The position numbers and the translations under genes are program-made. Below are positions 20,660 to 32,379 of a stretch of 64,000 nt of DNA, piece after piece (the first letter of the stretch is position 1; every line of letters begins with the position of its first letter). Below the pieces are notes generated by a model. The model was not told where the DNA came from. It was given only the letters and a program-made list of their open reading frames with translations, and did not search any database. Source of the DNA: Isoetes taiwanensis (taxonomy: Eukaryota; Streptophyta; Lycopodiopsida; Isoetales; Isoetaceae); assembly GCA_021234155.1 (NCBI GenBank), contig JAJEKV010000005.1:7122216-7186215 (forward strand), given 5' to 3'.

Positions 20660-21379
20660 TTTTATTATGCAGCGCGGTGTTTCAGTTTTTTGCACCGCAA
20701 AGAAGGTATCTTCTGCGCCCAACCTTCCAACTTGCCCCCCAAAAACTTTTTTTTTTGTTTTTCTTAGTTTTTAGGTCTTTTTTTGTTGTTTTTTTTTATA
20801 GTTAGGCCAGGTTAGGTCCGCAGTTAGGCCCTCGCCTGTTGCCCCCCTGTGTAAGGGGCGTGACGATGGTGAGTGCCTTGTTCTGTGGGCTGAGCTTGGC
20901 CTATTTTAGAAAAAAAAAATAAAAAAAAGAAACAATAATTTAAGACAAATAATAATTTAAGACCAAAATAAAAAATAAAAAAAGGAAACAAAAAAAAAAA
21001 AATTTTTGTTGCCTTCCCTTAAATGACAACTTTAATATCAATTAGGTTTAGTGCTTTTTTAGGGTTTCGTGTTGCCAAGAGCATAGGCATGCCCCTTGCC
21101 TGGTATTGCCGCATTTATTTGGGCCATGCCGAGGGTGGGTGGCACTGATGAAGTTTAAGGCAACTAGGGTCTCCCTTTTTTAAGAAGTATAACCCTCGCC
21201 TGACGCCGTTGTTGGCCTTGGTCACGCGGTGTCGAAAGGTGTGCGTTGTACTCTTATTGAGGGTTACGAGAATGTTTTATTAATTCACACCCTAGTTCCT
21301 GATGGTGTTGTTGATGAATGTCCGACACCAATATAGGAATAATAGGTATAGCGCACCTATACAAGTGAGCACTATAATT
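20660..21379. other. A/T-rich upstream region of the RING gene
   Basis: Homopolymer A and T runs (20740-20800, 20909-21005) are followed by ordinary sequence leading into the RING-type frame. No gene is seen. Confidence 0.3.
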
Positions 21380-22786
21380 ATGTCTCGTGAACAGGACGAC
21401 GAATCTCCTCCACACAACGTGGATACATCGGAGCAGCTGGGCCCGGGTCAGCATGATTTTTTGGTACCCTCGAATTTAAGGACCCCCTCTCCTTAGCGAC
21501 AAACCATGGAGAACGAGCTTTAAATGTCAGCTGCTCGGCAAATGGAGAGAGCAGCGGCACATGCAAGAGCGAATGAATATCGCACGACTGAGTTAAGAAG
21601 GCTGCGTGCGATGGATGAAGTTTCAAAGAGGGATAATTGCACTATCACAGAGGTGCATAATGTAGCTGGCGAGGCAGGGCCAGGCTATTGTCCGCATGGA
21701 GCAGACTACGACGACGTAATCACAAATTTGGACAAGAATGAGTTTGAAAGAGAGTGGCCTAGTAGGAGGGGTAAGTATAAGGCTCACGAGTGCAAGATTG
21801 CTGTGGTTTGAGCAAAAGCAGTCGAGCGGCATGTCCAAGTGAAGGGACATTTACCCCACAACGGTGAGTTTAGTAAGAGTTTTGTGCAGCAAGTATACTA
21901 TGAGCTTGTGAAGGAAGTGCCGGTAAATTATGGGAGTAGAAAATGGAGGCAAGGAAGCGGTAGTGGCAGTACCAAGAGGGTCAAGCTATCGGAAGATAGC
22001 AAGAGTGGGGCACATGGTGAGCCTATCACCATTACATATCTTGTTGCTGACGCTATCTAACTTTTGGAGATGGCAGGGGTAGCCGTAACTGGAGCCGTGA
22101 ATGACCTTGTAGATATTCGAGCCCAATTGGAGAATGAGAGAAGTCGAAACCTAACCCTTTCCGAAGAGAATATTCGCTTAAAGGACCGTGCCGATCGGTA
22201 TGACAAGATGGCCGCTGAATTAGAGGACACTAAACGGCAACTAGCGGCATTGAACAGAGAGGCAAAGGACCTCAGGGAAAACAACGATCACTTGCGCAAT
22301 CTGACAAGATCGTTGGACTCTGACCCTTTTAGGGTGACTTCAGAGCAGTCGATTTCCTATCTCCCTCGCGAGTATTTGTATGAGAGCCAGTGGGAAGAGC
22401 TAAAGCTTGATGATTTCAGACATTGCCAGTTGTGCGGTGACAACCTGACACAGATGGGCTGGTACATTCGAGGGTGTGAGCATCGGTTGCACATGCGATG
22501 TGTTCTTGATTGGATGTTGCAAAGTCGCTTCTGTCCAATGCAAGACGGATGGATTTTTCCTGAGTTACAATATGCCACATTAAATATGCAAGGTCGCAGG
22601 CCAGCTCTGCCACAACTAGTCGCACGCAAGAGGGATGGGCAGATGCACACTTTTGAGAGTTATCGCGATGGAATTGTGGAGGGGAGTGGAGGAGCCGCGT
22701 GAAGGAGAGGCAGTGCCAGACATTAATCAGTTCCTACCACCACCTCTAGGGACGCAAGGTGATTGGGTTGACCCAAATGACCAATG
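21380..22786 (+). pseudogene. Coiled-coil/RING-type protein, one frame interrupted by four stops
   Basis: From ATG 21380 a single frame runs to about 22690 without a frameshift, but with in-frame stops at 21494 (TAG), 21521 (TAA), 21809 (TGA) and 22058 (TAA). After the last stop, Met 22064 opens 212 codons. These include a coiled coil (about residues 15-90, heptad-rich 'RAQLENERSRNLTLSEENIR') and a RING-like finger: C121, C124, C138, H140, H143, C146, C157. The final zinc ligand is absent (CPMQ where CPxC is expected). Near 22680 a one-base shift moves the likely C-terminus (QFLPPPLGTQGDWVDPNDQ) into another frame ending at 22786. The upstream part is Arg/Glu-rich with 'STKRVKL', a possible NLS. 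RING fingers are usually ubiquitin ligases. I do not know this family. Its setting among transposon genes suggests a transposon-borne ORF. Confidence 0.6.
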
Positions 22787-22859
22787 AAAATGAGACATTA
22801 AATTTTGAGACAGATTAAATTTTGACCTGTATCATTTTGTGAATGGATAATAAGGTGTA

Positions 22860-24110
22860 ATGACGTTATTTCAAATAAACCTTTAGATTCTTGTCAAACA
22901 GGAAAATCAAAAAGAGAGTGGTTGCTTGCGATTCTGAAACAGGAAGGTCATCGAGTTCTGAATCAAAGAGGGATGGACCAATAATGCCTTTGACATCTGG
23001 ATCTCTGGTCAGACCCTCTTTCCTTTGAACAACATGACAGATAAAATCATGGTGACCACTGCAAAGAAGGGTCTGACATAAAGGGACAAATTCCATTGGG
23101 ATTAGCGATCGAAGCATGGATGGGTTCTCCCTGGCTTAGTCTCTTTTGTTTGTCATGTTTGATGTATCTAATTTGCCCCCTAGGATGAGGTCGCTCACTC
23201 ATTTTAGGTGGCGAATTAGATACATCCAATAATTCACCCGCTAGCTTGCAATTAGACGCGTTATCCATTACAACCTGAAATATTCTCTTCGGTCCAAAAC
23301 TCTCTATCACGGTCTTTGTTTTCTGAAAAATCCAATCCCCTGTCACTTGGTCAGTTTAAGTTTCTACGGTTTTCAAAAATACTTCACCCCCTGGATACAC
23401 GATCATGAAGTTTATAAGATGGTCCTTGTTTACATTGCTCCAACCATCAGTCACTAGTGAAGCTGGCCTGGCTTCAGTCACACGACACAACTTCATCTCC
23501 ACCCTCTCGACCATTTTTCTGTGTATTTCATCAACCATTTTATTGTTGGCATGCTTGTATGAAGGCAACCTAAAAGCCGGCCCTACTTTGGCAACTTCTT
23601 GGAAGGCTTCTTTCATTGCTTTGTGCTCCAAAATATGTGGAGACAACCCGGCATATAAAAATGCCTCTACAACCTTCAATTGCGTCTTCTTCAGTTGCTC
23701 TGATGTTAAGCAATGATCAACCCTCTGTTGCTTCGTCTGTCTTTCCACTATTTCAATTGTCTCTATCATTCTCTGCTCTCCCGTGCTTATACCTATTGAC
23801 CCTAGTCCATCCTCTGATTGGTATGCTGTCCCAACAGGGGGGATGGTATAGTTATCTTCGTCTTCTCCTGCCCGTCACTGCTGTTGAGTATCCGTAACTC
23901 GTCTTTTTCTCGTATTATTCTTCGTTTTGCGTATCACATCCAGTCGAGACAACCTTCAATGGCATCCTTTCGCAAGTCAGCAGATGCAGTACAAGTCGCG
24001 ACACCGACGTCTCGTTCACGTAAGATGTGAGCTCGAATTCTTGTTGCAGAACCATTTACCGATGAGTATCCACAAAACACACATTCCCACTCATTTACGC
24101 CAAACTCTTT
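22860..24110 (-). pseudogene. hAT-type transposase remnant: BED zinc finger and DUF659
   Basis: On the minus strand a BED-type finger is readable at about 24105-23945: W-x-C-x2-C with 'WECVFCGYSS' and 'ATRIRAHI', followed by 'VGVATCTASADLRKDA'. After frame disruption, 23769-23356 encodes a DUF659 domain (AFRLPSYKHANNKMVDEIHR, then 'ASLVTDGWSNVNKDHLINFM'). An in-frame TAA at 23358-23356 separates it from 23346-23047 with 'FQVVMDNASNCKLAGELLD', the expected RNase-H-like continuation. BED plus DUF659 is diagnostic of a class of plant hAT transposases. The C-terminal dimerisation domain is not seen. The element is dead. TIRs were not identified; the left part (22860-23046) is unassigned. Confidence 0.75.
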
Positions 24111-24264
24111 CACAAAATCCCATTCTGGGCCTCTTCTCCGACCCGCAACTCCAGTAACGTGACCACGTGGACGGGGTGCAGCCCCCGTGGCCCTGCCACG
24201 GGCACGCGCAGTCCTCGCACCTCTAGAGGTGGATGCATGACGGCTGCCTGCACCTCCAGAGGCA

Positions 24265-24612
24265 AAATGCCATAATAACGGAAGCTTTGCAGAGGCAACT
24301 GACTGGTATTCCAGTGATTCTTTCCCATGCCTCTTTATTCACTATAAAACAAGTTCTTTATGTATATAAGTTAGAAGATCACAAAGTGATTAGAGTCTGT
24401 CAGAAGCCAAGCCATTACAAAGCCCAAATTCATAGTCCAGCTGGAGATTATAATCACGAGTTGTAGATGTGATTCTTTGCTGTCCATCTTTATGCACTAC
24501 AAAACAGATCCTCTATCTATTTGCCGACAGGCCATAATAACAGACGGTAAAAAATAAATGGCAAAATATATTGGAAACAAACTATCAAAGAAACTGATAT
24601 CGATTTAAATAT
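24265..24612 (-). repeat. Module A (RLK upstream repeat), minus orientation
   Basis: About 345 bp. In module orientation it runs from 'TAAATCGATATCAG' (24612 side) to 'CTTCCGTTATTATGGCA' (24265 side). The same module, plus orientation, occurs at 49913-50070 (truncated), 53104-53447, 56110-56462, 59793-60150 and 61107-61457. Here it lies about 120 bp upstream of RLK2, and the truncated copy lies upstream of RLK3. It is therefore either part of an ancestral RLK promoter or a repeat inserted there before RLK duplication. Confidence 0.85.
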
Positions 24613-24730
24613 TCCAGTGATCCCTTTATGTATTTGCCAGCCTGATTTAGTGTGGCATTCTGTGTTTGACAGGTCCTTCCAAGCTCCACTCATTCCATCC
24701 TTCAAACAAAATCTTTTGGCATTTGCAAAC

Positions 24731-27084
24731 ATGAATATAGCTCTGCTCATTATATTCCTTTTCTTATGCTACTGCTATAATTCCTCCCAATGCTCCAACC
24801 AATGCTGCTGCTATGATGATTCCGATTACACAGATCTGTAGGACTGGGCTGGAAGTCCGTAATGTCTTACGAAGCAAAAATTATAGAAACCTCGCTTGCT
24901 GTGAAAAGCAGGACTCAAAACGTGGATACATGGTACTGGTTGATATTCACACAAATAGAAGATGATCTGCACTACTGGCGATTGTCCATAATGCTCTGGG
25001 ATCACAACAACGTGCAGTTAATTTGGTCAGTTGATATAAAACTGGGGCAAAATTCCAGCATTAGCTTACATCAGAATGGAGACCTAGTGTTGGAAAATGA
25101 AAAGCAAGTTCCAGAATGGTCTATATCTGTACCTCATGTTACCAAGCTCCAGATCAGCAAGGATGGTTATATGGAGCTTGTAAATGGGCACAAGAAATCT
25201 GTTTGGAGCAGTTTTGATAGCCCGACAAACTGCCTTGTTTGTGGCCAGGATTTGAGAAATGGTAGCAGGCTTGTGAATGGAATAGCTTTCAATTTGACTC
25301 TGCTGGTGCCTCCCTTTCTTACAACATTCAATATGCATATAAGAATTGGAGTGTTGCAACTACTTCTTCAAATTCTTCAGTTTTTGCTGCATTATGTTGT
25401 GACAGATCAGGAGCATACCTTCAGATCCGTTCAGATGTGGTTAATGTCTCTGAGAGTGGCTACCTGAGGAACAATTGGGTTGACTGTGGTGGAGCATCAG
25501 TTCTTGCTCAGATCTTGAGCTTGCCTATTGTAGCAGCAGAGTATGTTGCTTTTGCAAGTCTGGATAATGGGTTCCTTTCAATCTCCAAAGTGTGGAAAGA
25601 TGATAAAATTTCGATTCCAGAAAGCGCTGATTCTTGTATTATTCCAAATACTTGTGGGTCATATGGGCTATGCAAAAATGGCAGTTGCTCAGGATGTGTA
25701 TTGGGCGCTACTTATGTAGAGCCTTTAGATACTCAAAATAATGCAGCAGGTTGCAAACTCAAACATAATTCTGGCCACTGTGAAATGCAAACACAAGGTG
25801 GGATTGATTACAATCCCAGTAACCAACGAAGAGATCTGCAGGAAAAGCTGTGCAGATTCAAGCACATGCAAAGCTGCATTTTATCAAAGGCAACAGGGCT
25901 CTTGTTTTTTGGTTGACAAGGTAAACAGTCTTCTTCACGCTAATCAAAGCTATGTTGCGTTCTTTAAAGTATGTACGCCATATTCAAGCAAACAAGTTTC
26001 TCATTCAAGCAAACAGGTTTCTCCCCTCATACTAGGCATCACACTTGGTTCAATTGCAGCAGTTTGTCTCTTTTTGGTGGCCACTTTAATCTATATAAAG
26101 AAGAGAACAAATGAAGATGAATCCAATGCCGAAGACTGCAAGTTCGCATCATGTTTATTAGAGTCAAGTTTGAGAAAAATTTCCTTTCCTGAATTGGATG
26201 AGATCACTAGCGGTTTCACAGAAAGCTTAGGAAAAGGGGGTTTTGGAACTGTGTACAAGGGAATTCTGGCAGGTGGAAAATTCATTGCTGTGAAGATTCT
26301 TCATGAATCAGTTCAGGAAGCACAAGATTTTTACGCAGAGATCTCGATTCTGAGCAAAGTCAGGCACTTAAACTTAGTCCAGTTGCTCGGGTTTGCCACA
26401 AGAAAATCCAAAAGGGCTTTAGTTTATGAGTATATGGCCAATGGTACTTTGGACCAATGGCTAATGGGCAAGGGAGACAAGATGCTACGCTGGGAAGATA
26501 GAATGGAAATAGCTATTGGAGCTGCCAAAGGCTTGGCATATTTACATGAAGAATGCCCCGAGAAAATCCTTCACCTTGATGTCAAGCCCCAAAACATTTT
26601 ACTCGATGAAGACCTTAGACCCAAAGTGGCTGATTTTGGACTCTCTAGGTTAGTGGATAGAAGCGAAACTGGTGTGTTGATGACCACAATACGCGGAACT
26701 CCAGGTTACTTGTCACCAGAATTGTGTGAAGGTGATGAAATCGATATCAAAAGTGATGTTTATAGTTTTGGAGTTGTACTGCTAGAAATTCTTTCTGGTG
26801 ATAAGCTCTGCCATAAGGAGATGCGAGAAATATGGGACTACAATGGGTTTGTGGATAAGAAATTAAACGGTTCCTTTGATGTCAATGAAGCAAGGAGGAT
26901 GCTTGAGGTTTCCATTCTTTGCATCAGTCGAGATCCGAAACTAAGGCCTTTCATGTCTACAATGGTTGAAATGCTAGAAGGTAAAGAGACTATTCCCCAT
27001 AATTCACATTGTAACAGAATCAACATTGGCAGTTTGGTCGAGGCTCCAAGTAGCACCATCACAGGTACAAGTAGCAACAAGTAG
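24731..27084 (+). pseudogene. RLK2: G-type lectin receptor-like kinase pseudogene
   Basis: It has the same architecture as RLK1 (signal peptide, bulb lectin, EGF-like, PAN-like, TM, kinase). Against RLK3 it has at least three lesions: a 1-nt deletion near 24834, creating TAG at 24839; a 4-nt loss near 25280 (GTGAATGGAATAGC); and a 20-nt loss near 25821, between the lectin/EGF part and the PAN-like region. The kinase part from about 25741 is open for 447 codons with GKGGFG, HLDVKPQN, DFG and GTPGYLSPE all intact, so only the receptor half is broken. The Ser-rich tail is replaced after 'SLVEAPSSTIT' by unrelated sequence ending TAG at 27082. A kinase-only product from an internal start is conceivable but unsupported. 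Confidence 0.88.
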
Positions 27085-27089
27085 CAACA

Positions 27090-27253
27090 ATATGGATGGC
27101 CACATTGCAGGTACCGGGATGCCATCCTCAAAAAATGATTCCGACGACCCTGACCTGGATTTTGCAGAAACCTTCAAGAAAATCGTGGAAAGCCCCATGC
27201 TCAGTAATGAGATTGATATGCAGAGAATAATAGGCGGCCTTATTACCATGTAA
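27090..27253 (+). other. Short coding-like fragment fused behind RLK2
   Basis: Directly after the RLK2 breakpoint (about 27062) a frame reads 'MDGHIAGTGMPSSKNDSDDP', then 'LDFAETFKKIVESPMLSNEI' and 'DMQRIIGGLITM', ending at TAA 27251-27253 or at a donor-like GTAAAA. Its composition is protein-like and unlike the flanks, so it may be an exon captured from another gene. Family not recognised. Confidence 0.3.
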
Positions 27254-27830
27254 AACTTCAGGAGGACGTTCATGCCAGAGTTCTGATCTGAAGCTCTATT
27301 CTTGCTTTTCTTTGCATTAACAGGGCCGGAAATGGTCAATTGGAAAGTGTTCTCGGCTGAAATATGCCAGGTTAATGCTTTCTGCGAGAAGAAAATCTGT
27401 TCTGAGGCTCAAAAAATGATTCCACTTCAAAAAATGATTCTGCACCCTCTACTCTTCTAATCTGTATTAACCGCAGAGTTTCTCCTTCCAATTGGAGATG
27501 CCTTGCCGATCACTCTGTTTCTCGAGCGGAGGAGAAGAATTTGTGCAGTTATAAGGAGGGGATTGTTCTTGAACAGGATCAAGAAAAGGTAAGGCGGAAT
27601 CCACATTTTGCTACCCTCTGCTCTGCGCTTTGGGAAAGGCAAGGTGATGGGCTTCCATAGCCTTATGCCTTTTCGACTAGTGAGTCGAGAAGGTTGAGAA
27701 TTCTAGAATTTCATTTAGTAATAATTTATTTATTTTTTTATTACGTAATATTTAATTTTTATTTTTAATATGAGATTTAATTGTTTTTTCTTTAATTTAT
27801 AATATTTAGTTTTTATTTATTTTTTGAAGG
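27254..27830. other. Intergenic, no gene recognised
   Basis: Mixed sequence, then an A/T-rich stretch (27700-27828). The direct pair TCAAAAAATGATTC occurs at 27410 and 27428. Confidence 0.25.
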
Positions 27831-27831
27831 G

Positions 27832-28112
27832 GAGATCCACTCCCCCTCCAACTCTCGTTGCCCCTTGCATCATTATGCTCCCTTTGCCCCTTTGCCCAAC
27901 CTTCCCCCATCTTCTCCTTCCCTCCCTCTCTCCCTCCCCCCTCCCTTCTTTTGCCATGTTTTTCCCTTTCCCTTTGCCCCTCTCCCTAAACCCCTCCCCT
28001 CTCCATGGCTTGCCCCTCCCCTCTCCCCTGCCTCTCCTACCTCTCCACTGCCTCCCCACTGTCTCCAACCTCTCCCTGCCTCCCCACCGTCTCCACCGTC
28101 TTCCCTTATTTT
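27832..28112. repeat. Polypyrimidine (C/T) tract, about 280 bp
   Basis: Almost all C and T on the plus strand (CCCTCCCTCTCTCCCTCCCC type), with scattered G/A. It gives long artefactual open frames. Such mirror-like homopurine/homopyrimidine tracts can form triplex DNA. Confidence 0.8.
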
Positions 28113-28261
28113 CTCGGATTGTTTTTTGTAAATGTTATTGTTGTTTTATTAAGAAAAAAATCTATTCAAGCGATTAATTCAAGAAAAAAAAAAATTAGTA
28201 TGAGTCTCATTTTCAGTCTGAATCCCAAATTTCGAGATTTGACCCACTTTAATTAAATGCG

Positions 28262-28606
28262 ACTTCATTGCGATTTCAAAGAATAATTTATAACTTATTC
28301 ACCTTGGTGGAATAGCGGATGTTGCACGTTAGGCCATTTTTTATGGGTTGGGAAAGAGAAATGTTCGCGACAGCCTTGGCCCACCCGATAAGTTTCTTGT
28401 AGTAATAGTTAGCATTTACTTTTATGTTAAAGTAATAGTTATCATTCACATAAAAAAAAAAGCAGTTTTATCTGCTATCAAACTCAATAGTGGTTAGCAT
28501 TGACACTTGATGACGCATAATATTGCAACTAAACAACTACATGATTCATATACTTGAAGCTAGATATTTAATGTATGCATCATCTAGCTTGAAGAGTAAT
28601 GATATT
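28262..28606. repeat. Orphan RLK 3' flank (copy of 14684-15665 without the foldback insertion)
   Basis: Segments GGTGGAATAGCGG, GATAAGTTTCTTGTAGTAAT and TATTTAATGTATGCAT follow in the same order and orientation as in the RLK1 3' flank. The homology stops in the first codons of the RLK C-terminus (CTAGCTTGAAGAGTA, about 28587-28601). The adjoining minus-strand RLK coding region is missing. This marks a fourth, lost RLK locus or a partial duplication. Confidence 0.75.
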
Positions 28607-28669
28607 CAACAAAATTTGGACTTATTCAGATTTAATAGATAACACTTCAAGAACGCCATTATAAGAATA

Positions 28670-28720
28670 CTAGTAACGGTGCCCAGCGTTGCTGGGCATA
28701 AGTTAAGAACGTGCCAATGA
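28670..28720 (-). mobile_element. Helitron-like 3' terminus (minus orientation)
   Basis: The reverse complement reads TTATGCCCAGC AAC GCTGGGC ACCGTTA CTAG followed by T. The hairpin is 28681-28687 / 28691-28697 and CTAG is 28673-28670. This is the same terminus as at 9090-9118 and 59231-59258. The element body should extend rightwards from 28670; its 5' end was not located. Confidence 0.55.
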
Positions 28721-29099
28721 TGAACCTTAGATATAACAAATAAGCCAGCATTGGGAAAACAGTGGACGGTATGCCTATACTCCATGTTTTGTTGATGTCG
28801 CGCAAATAGAATAGTAGGCCCTTTACTCCGCGTTGTGTTGTGCAAGTACTGTTTATTATGGCTTATTACTCTAATGTGCATTTTATGTTATAGTGTGTTA
28901 AGGTTAAATGTTGTTATATGCCCTAATATAAGTTATCTGTTATGGCTTGTCAAGTTGGCATATTGTAAGAAACAAATCTCAAAGCAATTTGCTTTTCAAA
29001 CCTAGTGTTGCTGAATTGTTTATAATATTCAAAGGTACGCATAAAAGCTCATCATGTATGTGTTTTACTAATGATGGTTGTTTATTATAGGTGTTTTAG

Positions 29100-29420
29100 T
29101 AATGATGGTTTTTATGGTACTTGTGACTTGCTTATGTGTTGTGGAGCATTGCCCGGCTATAAGGAATTTGAGCGTATTGGATTTTTTGATGTTGTAATTT
29201 TGACTTGCTTAGGTGTTGCGAGGATTTTTGAGCGTATTGGATTTTTTGATGTTGTAGTTGTGACTTGCTTATGTGTTGTGGAGCATTGCCCAGCTATAAG
29301 GAATTTGAATGGACTTTTTGATGTTGTAGTTGTGACTTTCTTATGTGTTGTGGAGCATTGCTTGGCTATAAGGAATTTGAATGTAGTTGACTTTTGATGT
29401 TGTAGTTGTAGCTTGCTAAT
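29100..29420. repeat. Minisatellite, about four copies of a 70-80-bp unit
   Basis: The unit contains TTTTTGATGTTGTAGTTGTG, ACTTGCTTATGTGTTGTGGA and GCATTGCCCGGCTATAAGGA. Copies differ by small indels and substitutions. Not coding. Confidence 0.8.
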
Positions 29421-30656
29421 GTCTTCCGAAGGTTATGTTATGGAACTTACAAATTGATCCATTTTTTGCTTGGTTCTATGCATTTGAATACAATTCGTGA
29501 ATTTAATGATCAAAATTCAATGCTTTTTCTGTTTCTTTATTGTCCCGTTGTTGTATATGTAGTGATTTTCTCATTAGAATTCAATGCTTTTCTGCTTCTT
29601 TATTGACCCTATATGTTGCAATTTTGTAGCCATCTTAAGTGTTCACATATCTATGTGTTGTAGTTGATATATTGAAAGTTTGCGAATTCACAAAAGGTTC
29701 AAGCATCAGTATGCCAATCCAATCTTCTTTATCCAGTCTTCTTTATCCTCAACTTTTTATGTAGATGACTCTGACAAAGGAGCATGACAAATACAAAATA
29801 TAATGAGGGGCAACTTGAGTAGATACAAATGTAAGTTACACATAACATCACAAAAATCTGCTACCTCCGCATAGATGAACTTTTTCCCTATGAGACCTAT
29901 GCAACTAAGATCTCCCCCATTAGACAGGATATAGTGTACTAAAAGCTTTGTACTAAAAGCTTTCATATTGTTATCAGACACGCCATATGATGGTTTCCAT
30001 ATGATGGTTTCCACAAATGTTAGTGTGAAGCATAATTTCGCCTTCACACATAGATTAAATGAGTCACCATGTACACAAACGACTATGAAGCTAAGATTAT
30101 GAAAAAACTATGTATCGAGGAGACCTTCTGAAGTGTAGCATGATGATACCAACTTCAGTTTTGCTTGAGTTAAAGATTGAGCAACAATGCTTAGCTTACT
30201 TCTAAACAACACAACAAAGTTGATGCCATTGTGGATCTTTATAGTGATAGCCAAGATTTCCTACCTCACAAATAAACACTTCCAATCCTTCTCTGAAATC
30301 AGAAGATCGTCTACAAATATTATTCATAATGTAAATTCCACATAAACTCAAGACTCCAAAGAAGGAGAATAATGGTTTTAGCATGATTATCTCCTCAACA
30401 TGTCCTGTTCTAGAGAATATATAGCATATATGAGGGTCTTGAACAAAGATTTACTTGTGAACAAACATACCTGAACAAACACACTTGAACACACCTAAAC
30501 ATTGTCTACAATAAGCTATGCATTTGATTAAAATTCTCACCTTACAACTTTATTATGTATGATCAACAGCGAAATTGCATTCAGAGATAGGGATAGTACT
30601 CACTGCAACAGTATTTTAATAACCGAACATACAGAGTAAGCAGATGTGCTCCTTTG
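29421..30656. other. Intergenic, no gene recognised
   Basis: AT-rich, with no domain-bearing frame. It may include the unresolved body of the Helitron-like element that ends at 28670. Confidence 0.25.
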
Positions 30657-30661
30657 TTTTC

Positions 30662-32379
30662 TGTGACGCTCCCTGAACATATACGACCCCCGGCCGTATA
30701 CATACGGGGACTTTTCCCTCCCATGGCGACCATCTCACCATGAGCAGGGCCCTCCGTCTATCCCGGGCCATCTATGGAATGATGCCCGAGTGAAGGACAC
30801 GGAGGGGTCATTCGGCCCACGCCTTCAATGGGACTCCTACGTCGCGGAAGCGTGAATACATGTTAGCACACAGCATAAATCATATATATATAAATAACCA
30901 CCACGACGGGTGGCACATCCATCCTAGTACCACGGCAAAGAATATGCATCTAACCCTAAGGAAAACACCCCAAACCCCAGGTTCTACCCCGGTTCAGACT
31001 CCTGTGAGGATAGACTGATGGCTCGGTCTCAAGAGATCAGCGAGACAGGTATAACTGGCGTTATCGGCATAGAACATCGGCTAGGGTTGTCCACTCCATC
31101 CGCCCCTCCCACATGCACACTTTGCGGATGGGTCGATTCACGCTATGGCCCGCTATAGCCTTCCCGAGATGCGGTTTCGAGGTATCACCTGGCGAGCCTA
31201 CTCCGGGGTTCATGGCGCCCGTCCGATGAGGCGTGTCGGGGAAGCGTCCCCTTCGGGATCACAAGGGTTCCATGGGTGAGCTAGAGAATACGTGCGCATC
31301 GGCGACCCCCGCATCCGTGCATCTCGACTTACTCACCCTAAATCTACTCAAAGTGCAAGGTGCCCCATCACGGGTCACACCTCTACACCCGTGGGGAGTG
31401 TCGGACCCATACCCGCCCCTCTACGTGACCCGGCTATCGGGCCCTAGCCCACCGTAGGAGTCTCAGGAGCCTTTTATGTTCGTGCAAGACCCCACCCCCA
31501 CTTCACCACTGTGTCCCTTCTTTGGTGCTAAGCCAATCCATAGCATCTATGACCCGGTGGTCTCTTGTACACAGGCCGCATCTAATAGGATACTACAGGG
31601 CTCTATCTAGGAGCATACTACAATAAATGGCCTCAAAGGTCTCTACCCCCCGTAATCCCCCATCTCTGGAGTGCTAACTAAACAGAGAACTACCAATCCA
31701 TCCTTAGAGCAAAACCAGAATCAAAATATAAAGAGAACTTACATTTACAACCAAGGGTTAGTTCCTACCACCAAAACACAGAGAGAGCAGACAAGACAAC
31801 ACACAAGTGCCCAACTGGGGCGCTACCCTAGAATTCACAGCTATCCTAGCCACCCACCTGAGTTCTGGCTGGACCCGTTACCATTGGGTGCTTCCATCTC
31901 CTGGGTCTTGGGGTTCAGCTTCAGCTACACAGGTGAAAGTGCTTGGTAAAGGTGGCGCTCAACTTGGCAGGCGCTCAGCTCCTCAAAGGTGGCGCTCAGC
32001 TCCTCTTGGTCGATTTGCTGAAGGGTGCCTGGCTGCTGCTCCTCCTCCTCCATCTCCACTTGCTCCTAATTCGAATTGGGGCACAAAAGCCCTAATTTGG
32101 GTGTCCAAAATGGAAACCCTGCCTTGCCCAATCGATTTGGGCCAGGTGGCAGCTCCGGGTTGGCTAATATTAACTAATTTGGTATTTTAGGCCCTTTTAA
32201 TATTATATTAAGCCTTAAATTCGAATTAGGGTTTAAGGTTAGGTTTCCACCTTTATAATTTAATTATTAACATAGCTAACCTTAGCTTATGAATAATTAA
32301 TGTGCCATTAATTATTCATAGTGACGTGTCACGTATTTATACTTAAAAAAGGCGCGTGAAATATGTGGAACGCGTCACA
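30662..32379 (-). repeat. 3' LTR of the retrotransposon (1718 bp)
   Basis: In element orientation it begins TGTGACGCGTTCCACATATT at 32379 and ends GCGTCACA at 30662. It is preceded by the purine-rich tract AAGGTGGGGAGAA (32392-32380), the polypurine tract. Confidence 0.93.

Noticed and set aside
25084-25359. Minus-strand frame inside RLK2 (and equivalents inside RLK1 and RLK3)
   Set aside because: Antisense shadow of conserved lectin-domain coding sequence.
27817-28177. Pro/Leu/Ser-rich frames of 80-117 codons
   Set aside because: Artefact of the C/T tract; several overlapping frames on both strands are open equally.
31233-32190. Open frames in the LTRs (60-130 codons)
   Set aside because: They differ between the two LTR copies by frameshifts and show no domain; LTRs are normally non-coding.
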